Assembly: GCF_001586255.1 (NCBI RefSeq)
Contig: NZ_CP014544.1
Coordinates: 1,519,501-1,583,500 of the forward strand
DNA length: 64,000 nucleotides
From: Zhongshania aliphaticivorans
GTDB lineage: Bacteria; Pseudomonadota; Gammaproteobacteria; Pseudomonadales; Spongiibacteraceae
Reading direction: 5' to 3'
The notes under the pieces were generated by a model, which saw nothing but the letters and a program-made list of their open reading frames with translations, did not search any database and was not told the DNA's origin. The position numbers were made by a program, and so were the translations under genes. Shown here piece after piece: positions 19,531 through 30,000 of this stretch. Positions within the stretch are counted from its first letter, which is position 1, and every line of letters begins with the position of its first letter.

Positions 19531-20898
19531 TTAGTTAAAGGCTTTAATGATATTGCCCAGCATTTCTTTCGCATCGCCAAACAGCATCCGGGTGTTCTCT
19601 TTAAAGAACAGGGGATTGTCGATACCGGCAAAGCCTGACGCCATCGAACGCTTCATAACAAAGACGTTGCGCGCCAAATCAACATTGATAACGGGCATGC
19701 CATAGATTGGGCTGCCTTCCATTTCACGCGCGGCTGGGTTAACTACGTCGTTAGCACCGATAACAATCGCCACGTCGAAGGTTTCCATGCGCGGGTTAAC
19801 GGCATCCATTTCCAGTAGCAAGTCATATGAAACGTCGGCTTCTGCAAGCAGTACGTTCATGTGGCCAGGCATACGGCCAGCAACGGGGTGTATGGCGTAA
19901 ACCACTTCCGCGCCATTTTTTTCGAGAAGCTCCTGAAGCTCTTTAACCACGTGCTGGGCTTGCGCTACCGCCATACCGTAACCAGGTACGATAACGACGC
20001 TGGCTGCGGCTTCAAGTACGTAGTAGGCGTCTTCTGCAGTCATCGCCTTAGCTTCGCCTTCAATCTTGGCGGCGGCGCCCCCGGCAGACACGGCACTAAA
20101 GCCACTAAACAGAACGTTGCTCAGTGAGCGGTTCATCGCTTTACACATAATCTGGGTTAGGATAATACCGCTGGCCCCAACAAGCGCGCCTGCAACAATC
20201 AGGATGATGTTGTTAATGGCGATACCTGCTGCGCAAGCCGCGAGGCCTGAGTAGCTGTTTAGCAGGGAGATGACCACTGGCATATCGGCGCCGCCGATAG
20301 GGATAACCAGCATGATACCGAGCAGCAATGCCAAGCCAATGACAATATACAGGTAGATAGCCGTGGCCGGGTTGAGAGTGAACATCACCGAGGCGGCAAC
20401 AATGGCTAGGATTAGCAGAATATTGAAAACCCGCTGCCCGCCGAACACGATAGGTTTGCCTGCAATGCGTTCGCTGAGCTTACCCCAGGCAATCATACTG
20501 CCAGAGAACGTCACGCCGCCGATCAGGATTGACAGCACAATGGTGATCAGTTGGAAGGTGTTGGCATCCATACCATACAGTGCTGCCCAGCCCACGAATA
20601 AGCTGGCTATACCGCCAAAGCCGTTAAACAGTGCAACCATCTCAGGCATGCCTGTCATTTCAACCCGACGAGCCACGAGGGCGCCAATAGCGCCGCCGAC
20701 CACGACACCGGCCAAAATCCACTTGTAGTCGATAATGCTTTGGTCTAGCAGGGTGATGACAACAGCAATAAACATACCCAATGCAGAGATCAGGTTACCT
20801 TTACGGGCAGTTGCTGGCGAGCCCAGCATTTTTAAACCAAAAATAAACAGAACGGCAGCTGCCACGTAGGACAGGTTAACCAGTAATTCAATGCCCAT
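19531..20898 (-). CDS. pntB: NAD(P) transhydrogenase subunit beta
   Basis: 455 residues, close to E. coli PntB (462). Inner-membrane protein with eight or more hydrophobic segments in the first 260 residues, then the NADP(H)-binding domain III (about 280-455; VIVPGYGMAVAQAQ, IHPVAGRMPGHMNVLLAEA, IVIGANDVVNPAA). With PntA it uses the proton gradient to drive hydride transfer from NADH to NADP. Last gene of a three-gene operon, sharing one base with the gene upstream. It ends at a bidirectional terminator. Confidence 0.97.
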   Translation of the reverse strand: MGIELLVNLSYVAAAVLFIFGLKMLGSPATARKGNLISALGMFIAVVITLLDQSIIDYKWILAGVVVGGAIGALVARRVEMTGMPEMVALFNGFGGIASLFVGWAALYGMDANTFQLITIVLSILIGGVTFSGSMIAWGKLSERIAGKPIVFGGQRVFNILLILAIVAASVMFTLNPATAIYLYIVIGLALLLGIMLVIPIGGADMPVVISLLNSYSGLAACAAGIAINNIILIVAGALVGASGIILTQIMCKAMNRSLSNVLFSGFSAVSAGGAAAKIEGEAKAMTAEDAYYVLEAAASVVIVPGYGMAVAQAQHVVKELQELLEKNGAEVVYAIHPVAGRMPGHMNVLLAEADVSYDLLLEMDAVNPRMETFDVAIVIGANDVVNPAAREMEGSPIYGMPVINVDLARNVFVMKRSMASGFAGIDNPLFFKENTRMLFGDAKEMLGNIIKAFN

Positions 20899-21188
20899 TA
20901 TTTAGCGTCTCCTTTCTTCTTGAACATTGCTAGCATGCGGTCGGTGACCATATAGCCGCCAATAACGTTGATGGTGGCCATGGCAACTGCAATGGTGCCA
21001 AGAACAGTGGCAAGCACGGTGTGCTCGGCGCCAGCGGAAGTAAGTGCGCCCACCAGCGTGATGCCAGATATGGCGTTAGAACCTGACATTAGGGGGGTGT
21101 GCAGGGTCGCAGGGACTTTATTGATCAGCTCAAAGCCTAAAAATATAGACAGCATTAAGATGAAAGCCAGAAATACTATTTCCATCAT
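20898..21188 (-). CDS. pntAB: NAD(P) transhydrogenase subunit alpha part 2
   Basis: 96 residues with three membrane segments (about 1-18, 32-55, 58-80). It corresponds to the C-terminal membrane part of E. coli PntA, encoded here as a separate protein, as in Rhodospirillum and many marine bacteria. It starts seven bases after pntAA and overlaps pntB by one base, so the three are co-translated and assemble into one membrane complex. Confidence 0.95.
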   Translation of the reverse strand: MMEIVFLAFILMLSIFLGFELINKVPATLHTPLMSGSNAISGITLVGALTSAGAEHTVLATVLGTIAVAMATINVIGGYMVTDRMLAMFKKKGDAK

Positions 21189-21194
21189 CTTCTC

Positions 21195-22328
21195 CTAGTT
21201 AATTAGGTTTTTAATGGTTTCGTTAACGATCTCGCCGCCGTGGGTAATCACACAGCCTTGGAGAATATCGTTTTCCATGTCGATAACCATCTTCTTGTCA
21301 TCGCCGTTCCAGCCTTCGTCAACGAGGTTGAAGAGGTTGGCTGAGTACATTTGGCTGGCGTCGCGGCAGACAAAGTTAGACCAGTTGCCGTCACCAATAA
21401 TAGTTACGCCATCCACAACCACGGTTTTGCCAGCGACCGAACCTTCGACGTTGCCGCCGCTCTCGGCCGCCATGTCGACAATGACAGAGCCGGGTTTCAT
21501 GCCCTTTATCATGTCGCTGGTTATCAGTACTGGTGGTTTACGGCCAAACAGTTGGGCAGTGGTGATAACGATATCGGATTCAGCAATTTGCTTTTTCTGG
21601 CCTTCAAGCTGAAGCTTCATTTGCTCGTCAGTTAAAGCAACCGCGTAGCCATCTTTGGTTTGACCCGTTTCGCCTAGGTCGATTTCAAGGAACTTGCCGC
21701 CGAGTGACCGCACTTGCTCAGCGACGACCGAGCGGGTGTCAAAAGCAACAACCTTCGAACCGAGGCGCTTTGCGGTTGCGATGGCCTGTAGACCTGCAAC
21801 GCCAGCGCCAATGATAAATGTTGTTGACGGCTTAAGGGTGCCGGCAGGGGTCATCATCATTGGAAGGATGCGCGGTAGTTTAGTGGTCGCAAGTAATACC
21901 ATCACGTAGCCCGCCAAGCTGGCCTGGGAGCTTAGTGCGTCCATTTTTTGCGAGCGCGTGCTACGTGGGATCATTTCCATGCTGATCGCGCTAACACCTT
22001 GGTCGCGGAATGCCTTAATTAGCGAATGTTCATTAAACGGATCTAAATAGCTGATATGGATGCAACCGGCTTTCATCTGGCCAATTTCATCTATACTAGG
22101 TTTGTTGATCCGCAGAATGATATCCGCTGAGGCGAGGATGGCCTGCCGATCACTGCTGACAGTGGCGCCGGCGTCGGTGTATTCCTGATCGCTGAAGCCA
22201 CTGCCTAAGCCTAGGCCCGCTTCAACTTGCAGTGTCGCGCCGGCCCGTACTAGCTTTTTGGCATCTGTCGGAATGATCGCTACCCGGTTTTCATCGGCAG
22301 CGAGTTCTTTTGGGATTCCTATGAGCAT
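21195..22328 (-). CDS. pntAA: NAD(P) transhydrogenase subunit alpha part 1
   Basis: 377-residue soluble NAD(H)-binding domain I, related to alanine dehydrogenase. The N-terminus MLIGIPKELAADENRVAI and the Rossmann motif GAGVAGLQAIATAKRLG (about 174-190) are diagnostic; the RQD-loop equivalent is DQGVSAISMEMIPR (about 109-122). First gene of the pntAA-pntAB-pntB operon; its promoter must lie in the gap upstream. The ribosome binding site is weak (AAAG). Confidence 0.97.
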   Translation of the reverse strand: MLIGIPKELAADENRVAIIPTDAKKLVRAGATLQVEAGLGLGSGFSDQEYTDAGATVSSDRQAILASADIILRINKPSIDEIGQMKAGCIHISYLDPFNEHSLIKAFRDQGVSAISMEMIPRSTRSQKMDALSSQASLAGYVMVLLATTKLPRILPMMMTPAGTLKPSTTFIIGAGVAGLQAIATAKRLGSKVVAFDTRSVVAEQVRSLGGKFLEIDLGETGQTKDGYAVALTDEQMKLQLEGQKKQIAESDIVITTAQLFGRKPPVLITSDMIKGMKPGSVIVDMAAESGGNVEGSVAGKTVVVDGVTIIGDGNWSNFVCRDASQMYSANLFNLVDEGWNGDDKKMVIDMENDILQGCVITHGGEIVNETIKNLIN

Positions 22329-22751
22329 CTTTGTAGATCCATTGTGGTTAACTGTTTTGTTATCGGGTAAACGACCTAGGATATTACAACTGGCTGCAAT
22401 ATGCGATAAATGTGTGTCATGTCGGTGTTATCTATTTCAGATAAAAGTGCCATAAATTAAGGTGATAGCGTCATGCGCTGTCGTGATGGGCGGCTTTTTT
22501 CCTGCGGCAGAATGGGTGTGTTGGGGCAGAGCTTTCTCAAAAGGGTGTCGCGCAACGTTAAATGTGTATTGATTGAGCGAATACTTAATAGGCTTAGGCA
22601 GATGTACTTATGGTGGCATAGCGCTCTGCGCCGATAAACTGATGTCCGGCTGCCAGAGCTCCGCACAGCGTTTCAATATTGGGAAAATACGAGTATGCCA
22701 GGATGGTTGTAAACGACGTGAAAACCACAATTTTAAGAAAATGGCTGGCAA
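22329..22751. other. Intergenic region between divergent pnt operon and histidine kinase
   Basis: 423 bases. No frame in it looks coding. It should hold the pntAA promoter (minus) and the kinase promoter (plus), but I cannot pick convincing -35/-10 pairs. No repeat or terminator is obvious. Confidence 0.4.
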
Positions 22752-25115
22752 ATGTTTAAACATAGCTTTTTAGGTGTGGTGCTGGTAGCGGTACTGTATT
22801 TAATCGCCGGAAAGCTCGCACTTTTGCTGGCAATCCCTCCAGGTTATGCAACTGCAATTTGGCCTGCCGCAGGTATCGCGTTGGCTTTGCTGCTGTTTAA
22901 TGGTTGCCACCTTTGGCCCGGCGTCCTACTAGGCTCATTTTTTGTCAATATCGATCTCGCGGGCTTTCAAAATGAGGCCTGGGGAGATTTTTATCCCACG
23001 CTATGGCTTCCTCTTGTTATTAGTATTGGCGCGAGCGTGCAAGCCGCTGTCGGCGTTTGGTTGCTGAAGCGTTTTGTCGGTTATCCCTTTGAGTTGGATA
23101 CTGTTCAGTCGGTTTGGCGTTTTATTTTGTATGGCTGCGGCATCGGTTGTATTCCTGGTGCAACAGTTGGGGCGTCGGCGCTTTGGTTTGCTGGGAAACT
23201 CGCGGCTGAGAATTACTGGTTTAACTGGTTTACATGGTGGGTTGGCGATGGCTTGGGGGTCATGATATTCGCTACCCTAATGTTTGTGTTTTATGCGCAG
23301 CCTAAGGAGGTTTGGCGTAGTCGTAGTCGGATCTTGCCCGCAGTTTTGCTCGGCGCCACGTTTATTATTGTCAGCTTATATGTCACTGCAAGTCGCTGGG
23401 AGCTGGCCAGGCAGCAAGCTGATTTTAATGGTCGCAGTGAGCAAGTATTCCAGCGGGCGCAATCCGTAATTGATGCTCATTTGGCTACCTTGTACTCGGT
23501 TCAAGGTTTGTTTGCAGCGTCTAAAGAGGTGACTCAAGCCGATTTTCGCGTGTTTGCCAGCGGGATTTTGTCTCGGAATCCAGGTTTCCAGGCGGTGGCT
23601 TGGAATGTCAGGGTCGCGGGTGAGGAGCGCCAGTTGTTGGAGTCTCAGATGAGCGCTGAAATGCGAACGCCGGTATTTATAACGCGGCGAGCAGATAATG
23701 GTGAGTTGGTTCTTCAAGAAAAAAGCGACGATTATGTTGTTATTCGCTACATAGAACCCCTAGGTAAAAACTTAAGTGCGCTCGCCTATGATATTGGCTC
23801 GGCAGACCTTCCGCGCAAGGCTTTATTGCGTGCTGCGGGTACTCGAGCGCCTGCCGTTACCGACCCCATTCGTCTTGTGCAGGAGAGTGGTAGTCAGCAG
23901 GGTGTTGTTATTTACTTGCCGGTATATATGTCTTCTGCTGGCGGTGGTGATGCGCTAACGGGTTACGTGTCCGGCGTGTTTCGAGTGACAGATCTTATGG
24001 GCTTTTTGCTGACGCCAGATTTTTTGCACGGCGTATCGGTATCGGTTTTTGATGCGGCGGGGGGCACTCTTTACCGTAGTGATCACACCGATCCGCTGGG
24101 CCGCGGTGCATTGTTTGTTGAGCGCAGGATTTTGCGTGTGGCCGATCAGGAGTGGCTGTTTCAAACTGATGCTAATCAGTCATTTCTTGTCGGTACGCGG
24201 TCGGTGGTGCCATGGGGGATGCTGGCAGCGGGTTTGCTGTTTACTGGTTTGCTGGGAATGTCGTTTTTGGTGCTAACGGGCCAAAAGCACCGCTCTGAAG
24301 TGGTTGGCGATGAGCTTAAGTTTATGCTGGCTCAGCTGCAGGAGACTCAGGAGCATTTGGTCGAGGCAGAAAAAATGGCATCTTTGGGGGGCTTGGTAGC
24401 GGGGTTTGCCCACGAATTGAATACGCCACTTGGCATCGCTATCACCGCCGAATCGACGCTCTCAGCGGATTTGCAGCGTCTGCATGAAATACTTCCGGCA
24501 TCGAGTGAGCCGTCGGTTGAGCTTTCTGAATTACTGCAACGTTTACAGGAAGCGTCGCGCATTGTGCTGGCTAATATACAGCGAGCAGGGAGTTTGATAA
24601 GCAGCTTTAAGCAGGTGTCTGTCGATCAGGCTACCGCGGAAACCCGAGATATTAATTTGCATGAATATCTAAGTGATGTGTTTGTGCATTTGTCGCCGAG
24701 TTATCGGCGTAGTGGTCATGAGGTGGTATTGGATTGTCCGCGGACAATATCCTTGCGGACTGTGCCGGGAGGTTTGGCGCAAGTGGTGATTAATTTATTA
24801 AATAATAGTTTGATACATGCATTTTCCGAAGGTGAGCACGGTCGGATTTCCCTGACGGTCAGTCAGCATGAATCGGGTGTTAATTTGGTGTTTAGCGATA
24901 ATGGCATCGGCATGGCAGCTGAGCATGCCAAGAAGGTTTTTGAGCCCTTTTTTACGACTCGCCGTGGCGCTGGGGGTACCGGTTTGGGTTTGCACCTTGT
25001 CTACAATATTGTCCGGCAGCAATTGCAGGGGCAGATTAAGGTCAGTACGCAGCTGGGAAGGGGTATGCATTTTGATATCGCATTGCCGTTAGCGATAAAT
25101 AAGTTTGTCGCGTAA
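22752..25115 (+). CDS. MASE1-CHASE sensor histidine kinase
   Basis: 787 residues. N-terminal multi-span MASE1-like region (about 1-190), a further membrane segment (about 193-215), an extracytoplasmic CHASE domain (about 220-470; FNGRSEQVFQRAQSVI ... NPGFQAVAWN), another membrane segment (about 485-505), a coiled linker, then the H-box with His554 (GFAHELNTPLGIA) and the ATPase domain (NLLNNSLIHAF, FSDNGIGM, GGTGLGLHL). CHASE domains sense small extracellular ligands; the ligand here is unknown. There is no adjacent response regulator, so the partner is elsewhere. The start ATG has no strong ribosome binding site. Confidence 0.92.
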   Translation: MFKHSFLGVVLVAVLYLIAGKLALLLAIPPGYATAIWPAAGIALALLLFNGCHLWPGVLLGSFFVNIDLAGFQNEAWGDFYPTLWLPLVISIGASVQAAVGVWLLKRFVGYPFELDTVQSVWRFILYGCGIGCIPGATVGASALWFAGKLAAENYWFNWFTWWVGDGLGVMIFATLMFVFYAQPKEVWRSRSRILPAVLLGATFIIVSLYVTASRWELARQQADFNGRSEQVFQRAQSVIDAHLATLYSVQGLFAASKEVTQADFRVFASGILSRNPGFQAVAWNVRVAGEERQLLESQMSAEMRTPVFITRRADNGELVLQEKSDDYVVIRYIEPLGKNLSALAYDIGSADLPRKALLRAAGTRAPAVTDPIRLVQESGSQQGVVIYLPVYMSSAGGGDALTGYVSGVFRVTDLMGFLLTPDFLHGVSVSVFDAAGGTLYRSDHTDPLGRGALFVERRILRVADQEWLFQTDANQSFLVGTRSVVPWGMLAAGLLFTGLLGMSFLVLTGQKHRSEVVGDELKFMLAQLQETQEHLVEAEKMASLGGLVAGFAHELNTPLGIAITAESTLSADLQRLHEILPASSEPSVELSELLQRLQEASRIVLANIQRAGSLISSFKQVSVDQATAETRDINLHEYLSDVFVHLSPSYRRSGHEVVLDCPRTISLRTVPGGLAQVVINLLNNSLIHAFSEGEHGRISLTVSQHESGVNLVFSDNGIGMAAEHAKKVFEPFFTTRRGAGGTGLGLHLVYNIVRQQLQGQIKVSTQLGRGMHFDIALPLAINKFVA

Positions 25116-25157
25116 TTGTGGCTTATCTCTAGCGTTGCTGCCGCTGTATTATGGTGA

Positions 25158-25778
25158 TTATTTGGGTGCGGGCCGGAGCCCTTTTAGAACTAAGTCCATA
25201 GAGGCGGCGACGTCGTCGGGGCTAATGCCGGGGGGCGGGCTGCTTAAGTGTTGGTGAAAAAGACCGATAATATGTGAGCGGATATGGCTGGCAATACACT
25301 CGGGGGGCAGTTCAGGTGTAACCAAACCCGCATTCTGGGCTTTTTCAATAAACTGGTTGATGTGCGCAAAGCTAACCTTTCTATTGTGCTCAATGTGGGC
25401 ATTTAATAGTTCAGTTTCATTGCTTAGCGAGTAGCGAAGAACGAAGCGGGTAATCTGCGCGGCTGCTGGCGTGTGGTAGGTTCGGCTAAAAGCGTCTACA
25501 ACAACTTGTTTTAAAGTGTCTAGCGAGAGGGTGTCGCTTTCCTTTGTATTGAGAGCTGCCATGGCTGCTTCTGTTGGTGCATTAACGCGGTTAATCATGG
25601 CGACTATTAGTGACTCTTTGTCGCTGAAATGCCAATAAATCGCACCTCGGGTCACGCCCGCTGCTGAGGCGATATCATCGAGCCGGGTTCTGCTAATACC
25701 TTGTTTGGCGAAAAGGTCTGCGGCGGCGTTTAATATGGCGCAGCGGGTAATTTCGGCGTCAGCTTTTGAGCGTCTCAT
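25158..25778 (-). CDS. TetR-family repressor, AcrR/TtgR-like
   Basis: 206 residues. N-terminal helix-turn-helix at about 27-47 (TRLDDIASAAGVTRGAIYWHF) followed by an all-helical ligand domain, as in AcrR, TtgR and MexR-type TetR repressors of RND pumps. The gene is divergent from the efflux operon, and the 76-base gap between its start codon and that of the efflux operon holds a long palindrome with AcrR-type half-sites. It is predicted to repress both itself and the pump and to release DNA when a hydrophobic drug or solvent binds. Confidence 0.93.
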   Translation of the reverse strand: MRRSKADAEITRCAILNAAADLFAKQGISRTRLDDIASAAGVTRGAIYWHFSDKESLIVAMINRVNAPTEAAMAALNTKESDTLSLDTLKQVVVDAFSRTYHTPAAAQITRFVLRYSLSNETELLNAHIEHNRKVSFAHINQFIEKAQNAGLVTPELPPECIASHIRSHIIGLFHQHLSSPPPGISPDDVAASMDLVLKGLRPAPK

Positions 25779-25805
25779 GGCATTTTATATTCTTAGAAGT
25801 TTTTG

Positions 25806-25853
25806 ATTCAAGTACTTTACATACATACGGGTATGTATGTAAAGTACTTGAAT
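25806..25853. promoter_or_regulatory. Palindromic operator for the TetR-family repressor
   Basis: Two 22-base arms (25806-25827 and 25832-25853) are perfect inverted copies around the spacer CGGG. The inner 24 bases (25818-25841) have half-sites TACATACAT and ATGTATGTA, the same half-sites as the E. coli AcrR operator (established knowledge). Repressor binding here would block the divergent promoters of the tetR-like and efflux genes. Confidence 0.88.
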
Positions 25854-25881
25854 TATGGGAAATCTCCGTCAGAGGTTGCAG

Positions 25882-27069
25882 ATGGTATTTGGTATTCAGT
25901 TCACCCCTCGGTCATTAATGCCTGTGTTTGCGCTGCTGATGGCGATTTTTGCGGTGAGTGGCTGCGATGATCAGCCGCAAGCTGCGCTTGAGCGGCCCGC
26001 CGTTGCGGTAAATGTGCTGCGGGCAGACGCGCACCCTGTGCCTATTGGCGGCTTGTATCCTGGGCGGGCGATGGGCTCTAAGGAAGTGCAGATACGAGCG
26101 CGAGTTGAGGGAATCTTACTGCGTAGAACATATACAGAAGGCCAGGCAGTGAAAGCCGGGCAGTTATTGTTTCAAATTGACTCTGCACCCTTTCAGGTGG
26201 CGCTTAATCGCAGCAAAGCGCAGTTGGCGCAGGCTAACGCAGGACTGTCCGCTGCAGCGCGGCGTTGGGAGCGTGCTGGCGAGCTTATCAAGACCAATGC
26301 AATTAGTCGTCGAGAGCGCGATGACGCGGAGTCTGATCTAAATTTTGCAAAGGCGGCGGTCCAGCTTGCTGAAGCAGAGGTTGAGGCTGCGCAGATCAAC
26401 TTGGATTACACGCAGGTGCGGGCGCCAATTGCAGGTATGACGAGCCGTGAACAGTTATCAGAAGGCAGTCTCGTTGGACCAGGGAATAGTTTGCTTACTG
26501 AAATAACGCAGCTAGACCCGATACTCGTCAATGTTTCACTGCCAGATAAGCTGATGCTCAGTATTCGCCGAATGATTGAGCGTGGTGAGGTCGAGTTTGC
26601 CGAAGGCAAGCGCGAGGTAGAAATTATCCTTGGGCCAGATGATACCTATCCGTATCTTGGGCATGTCGATTTTACCGAAAGCGCAATAGATAAAATGACG
26701 GGTACCGTTCAATTGCGGGCTACCGTACCCAATCCCGATAGCAGTTTATTGCCGGGCCAATTTTTACGGGTGCGGCTGCACGGTTTGGTTAGTCTGCGAT
26801 CTATTGTTGTGCCCGCACGGGCTATTATGCAGAGCGCTCAGGGTGTTTATGTGTATCGAGTTGATAAGGATAATCGCGCTGAAATCGTGAATGTGACGCT
26901 GGGCTTGGAGTCAGAAGAAGGCGTCATCATTGAATCTGGTTTAAATGTTGGCGATCTCGTTGTTGTTGACGGCGTATCAAGGGTACAGGCTGGTACATTG
27001 TTAGCGCCAACCGAAATAGTCGCTGAGGGCTCTGCCGAAGCTCTTGCTGTGGAAGGTAAAGCCCAGTGA
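25882..27069 (+). CDS. RND efflux periplasmic adaptor lipoprotein (AcrA/MexA family)
   Basis: Membrane fusion protein that links the inner-membrane pump to an outer-membrane channel. ATG 25882 (395 residues) has AGAGG six bases upstream; the ATG at 25855 has no ribosome binding site. Lipoprotein signal with lipobox VSGC, then lipoyl half-domains (about 45-75 and 160-190), a long helical hairpin (about 85-155) and a beta-barrel (about 200-290). Its last four bases overlap the pump gene. No outer-membrane factor gene is nearby, so it probably shares a TolC-like channel. Confidence 0.94.
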   Translation: MVFGIQFTPRSLMPVFALLMAIFAVSGCDDQPQAALERPAVAVNVLRADAHPVPIGGLYPGRAMGSKEVQIRARVEGILLRRTYTEGQAVKAGQLLFQIDSAPFQVALNRSKAQLAQANAGLSAAARRWERAGELIKTNAISRRERDDAESDLNFAKAAVQLAEAEVEAAQINLDYTQVRAPIAGMTSREQLSEGSLVGPGNSLLTEITQLDPILVNVSLPDKLMLSIRRMIERGEVEFAEGKREVEIILGPDDTYPYLGHVDFTESAIDKMTGTVQLRATVPNPDSSLLPGQFLRVRLHGLVSLRSIVVPARAIMQSAQGVYVYRVDKDNRAEIVNVTLGLESEEGVIIESGLNVGDLVVVDGVSRVQAGTLLAPTEIVAEGSAEALAVEGKAQ

Positions 27070-30000
27070 GTGCGCGCTTTTTTATAGACCGGCCGGTATT
27101 GTCTATTGTTTTGTCCTTAATGATTTTATTGGCCGGTGCCACCGCAATGGGGCGTTTGCCTATTGCCTTGTATCCAGAGTTTTTGCCACCAGAAATAGTT
27201 GTTACGGCAAGTTACCCGGGTGCAAATGCTGAAACCTTAGCTGAAACCGTTGCGGCGCCGCTAGAGCAGCAAATTAATGGTGTAGACGGCATGCTGTATA
27301 TGTCTACACAGGCGTCGAGTTCCGGTGTGGTGAGTATCAGCGTTGTTTTTGCCACCGGTACCGACCCTGATCAGGCTGCGATCAACGTTAGTAATCGCGT
27401 TGCGGTTGCCGAGAACCGGCTGCCAGAGGCGGTAAAGCGATTAGGTATTCAGGTCAGTAAGCGGTCGACCAGTATTTTGATGATCTACGCGCTAACCTCA
27501 GATAACCCCCAGTACGATGCAATTTACCTGAGTAATTACGCATTATTAAACATTGTTGACGAGCTGCGCCGGTTGCCCGGTATTGGCGATGCGCGCTTAT
27601 TGGGCGCCAAAGACTATTCGATGCGAATATGGTTGCAGCCAGATCGTTTGGCTGAATTCGCCCTAACACCCGCCGATGTTGCCCGGGCGGTGAGTGAGCA
27701 AAACGCCAATTTTGCCGCTGGTAAATTTGCGGCTGAGCCCATGGTGAAGGAAGCGGCGTTTACTTACACCGTGACTACCCAGGGACGCTTAGCGACCGTG
27801 GCGGAATTTGAACACATTATTTTACGTTCAAGTAATTCTGGCGCCACGCTTCGTTTGGGTGACGTGGCGCGGGTGGAATTAGGGGCTAAGGACTACGCAT
27901 TTCAAGGGGCATTTAATGGCCAACCGGCCGTTCCAGTTGCGATGTACCTGCAACCAGGGGCTAATGCTTTGGAGACTGGGGCCGAGGCACAGGCGGTACT
28001 AGCGGCCGTGCGGGAGAAACTGCCAGAGGGCATTAATCTCGATCTTGCTTTTGATACAACGGTGTTTGTCGAACACTCAATTAAAGAGGTGGTAGCAACA
28101 TTTTTTGAAGCGCTGTTGCTGGTAGTGCTCGTCATGTTTTTGTTTCTGCAAAATGTGCGCGCGACGATTATTCCTCTGTTAGCGATTCCGGTATCGATTA
28201 TCGGCACATTTGCCGGTTTATATATTGTCGGCTTTTCAATTAATTTACTGACGCTTTTCGGTCTTATTCTCGCCATTGGCATCGTGGTAGATGACGCGAT
28301 TATCGTTATTGAAAATGTTGAGCGCATCATGGAAGAGCAGCATGTCGATGCCAATACCGCGGTTAAGCGAGCAATGGAGGAGGTCTCTGGGCCTTTAATT
28401 GCTATTGTATTGGTGCTTTGCGCTGTATTCCTTCCCGTTATTTTTATGGACGGCCTCACCGGTGAGATGTACCGGCAATTCGCCGTTTCTATTTCGGTTT
28501 CCGTTATTTTATCGGGTATCGTCGCGTTAACACTGACCCCAGCATTGTGCTCTATGATGCTAAAAACCAAAGATCACAAACCTGCGGAAAGTGGCTTTTT
28601 GGGCGGATTTAATCGCGGGTTTAACGGCCTTCGTAATGGCTATGTATCCGCTACCAGCTTGGTACTTAATCACCGAGTATTGGGCTTGTTGATGTTTTCT
28701 GCCCTAATGGCCTCAATGTGGCTTTTGTTCCAAACCGTTCCGAAAGGTTTGGTTCCGGCAGAAGATCAAGGTTACGTCATTATGGTGTACAAAACGCCAC
28801 CGGCAGCGTCGCTGTCGCGTACGGTGGCGGTAACCGATCCGATGAATCAACGCATTCTTAAGGAAGATGAAGTCAAAGGTGTGATGACCTTTGCCGGCTT
28901 TGATATTTTGTCGTCTGCCCAGAAAACCAACGCGGGCGTGTCGTTTGTTATGCTCAAAGATTGGTCTGAACGTCCAGAGGCGGCGCAAAGCTCTGTCGCA
29001 GTGGCGCAGCGCCTGCCACGCTTGGGTGATGACCTGCTTGACGGCGTGATGTTTGCGTTTAACCCGCCGCCAATTATTGGTTTAAGTACCACGGGTGGCT
29101 TTGAGTTGTATGTGCAAAACCGTGGCGACAGTGATATGGCGATCATGGCTGAGGAGTTAAATCGCTTTATTCAAAAAGCCAATGAGCAGCCGGAGCTACA
29201 GGGGGTGTACAGTACTTTCGATATTAATACCCCACAGTATCGCCTGTTTTTAGATAGAGAGAAGGCGCTGAGTCTTGGCGTGCCGGTCGCAGATGTGTTC
29301 AGTACAATGCAGGCGACGTTTGGTAGCTTGTACGTAAATGACTTCACATTATTTGGTCGTAGTTTCCAGGTAAACCTGCAATCTGAAGAGGACTTTCGCG
29401 GCAGTCCGGAAGATTTAAGTAAAGTATTTGTGCGCTCGGTGAGTGGTAATCTGGTCTCCTTGCGAACATTGCTGCGTGTCGAGCGGATTGTTGGTCCAGA
29501 TGCGGTAAGCAGATTTAACGGCTTTCCGGCTGCCAAGGTGTTGGGTAACCCCGCGCAAGGATACAGTTCCGGTGATGCTATTGCGGCGCTCGATCGCGTC
29601 GCGGCCGATATTCTGGGACGTAATTTTACCTTGGGTTGGGTGGGTAGCTCCTATCAGGAGAAGGCCTCTGGCGGCTCTGGTGGCCAGGCATTTGTTTTAG
29701 CGGTGTTGATGGTGTTCCTTATTCTCGCGGCGCAGTACGAGCGTTGGATGGTTCCCGCGGCGGTTATTTTGGCAGTACCTTTTGCGATATTAGGCGCTAT
29801 TGCCGCAACGTGGATGCGAGGTCTGGAAAACGATATTTATTTCCAAATTGGCTTGGTGTGCTTGATCGGTTTGGCGAGTAAAAATGCCATCTTAATTGTA
29901 GAATTTGCAATGCAAAAGCAGCGCCAGGGTATGTCGCTCGCCGACGCAGCAGTAGATGCTATTCGTCTGCGCTTTCGTCCAATTGTAATGACCTCTTTGG

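Noticed and set aside
22457-22666. Short minus-strand frame upstream of the kinase gene
   Set aside because: No ribosome binding site and Arg/Ser/Leu-rich random composition.
27902-28570. 222-codon minus-strand frame inside the RND pump gene
   Set aside because: Ser/Thr/Ile-rich shadow of the transporter membrane segments.
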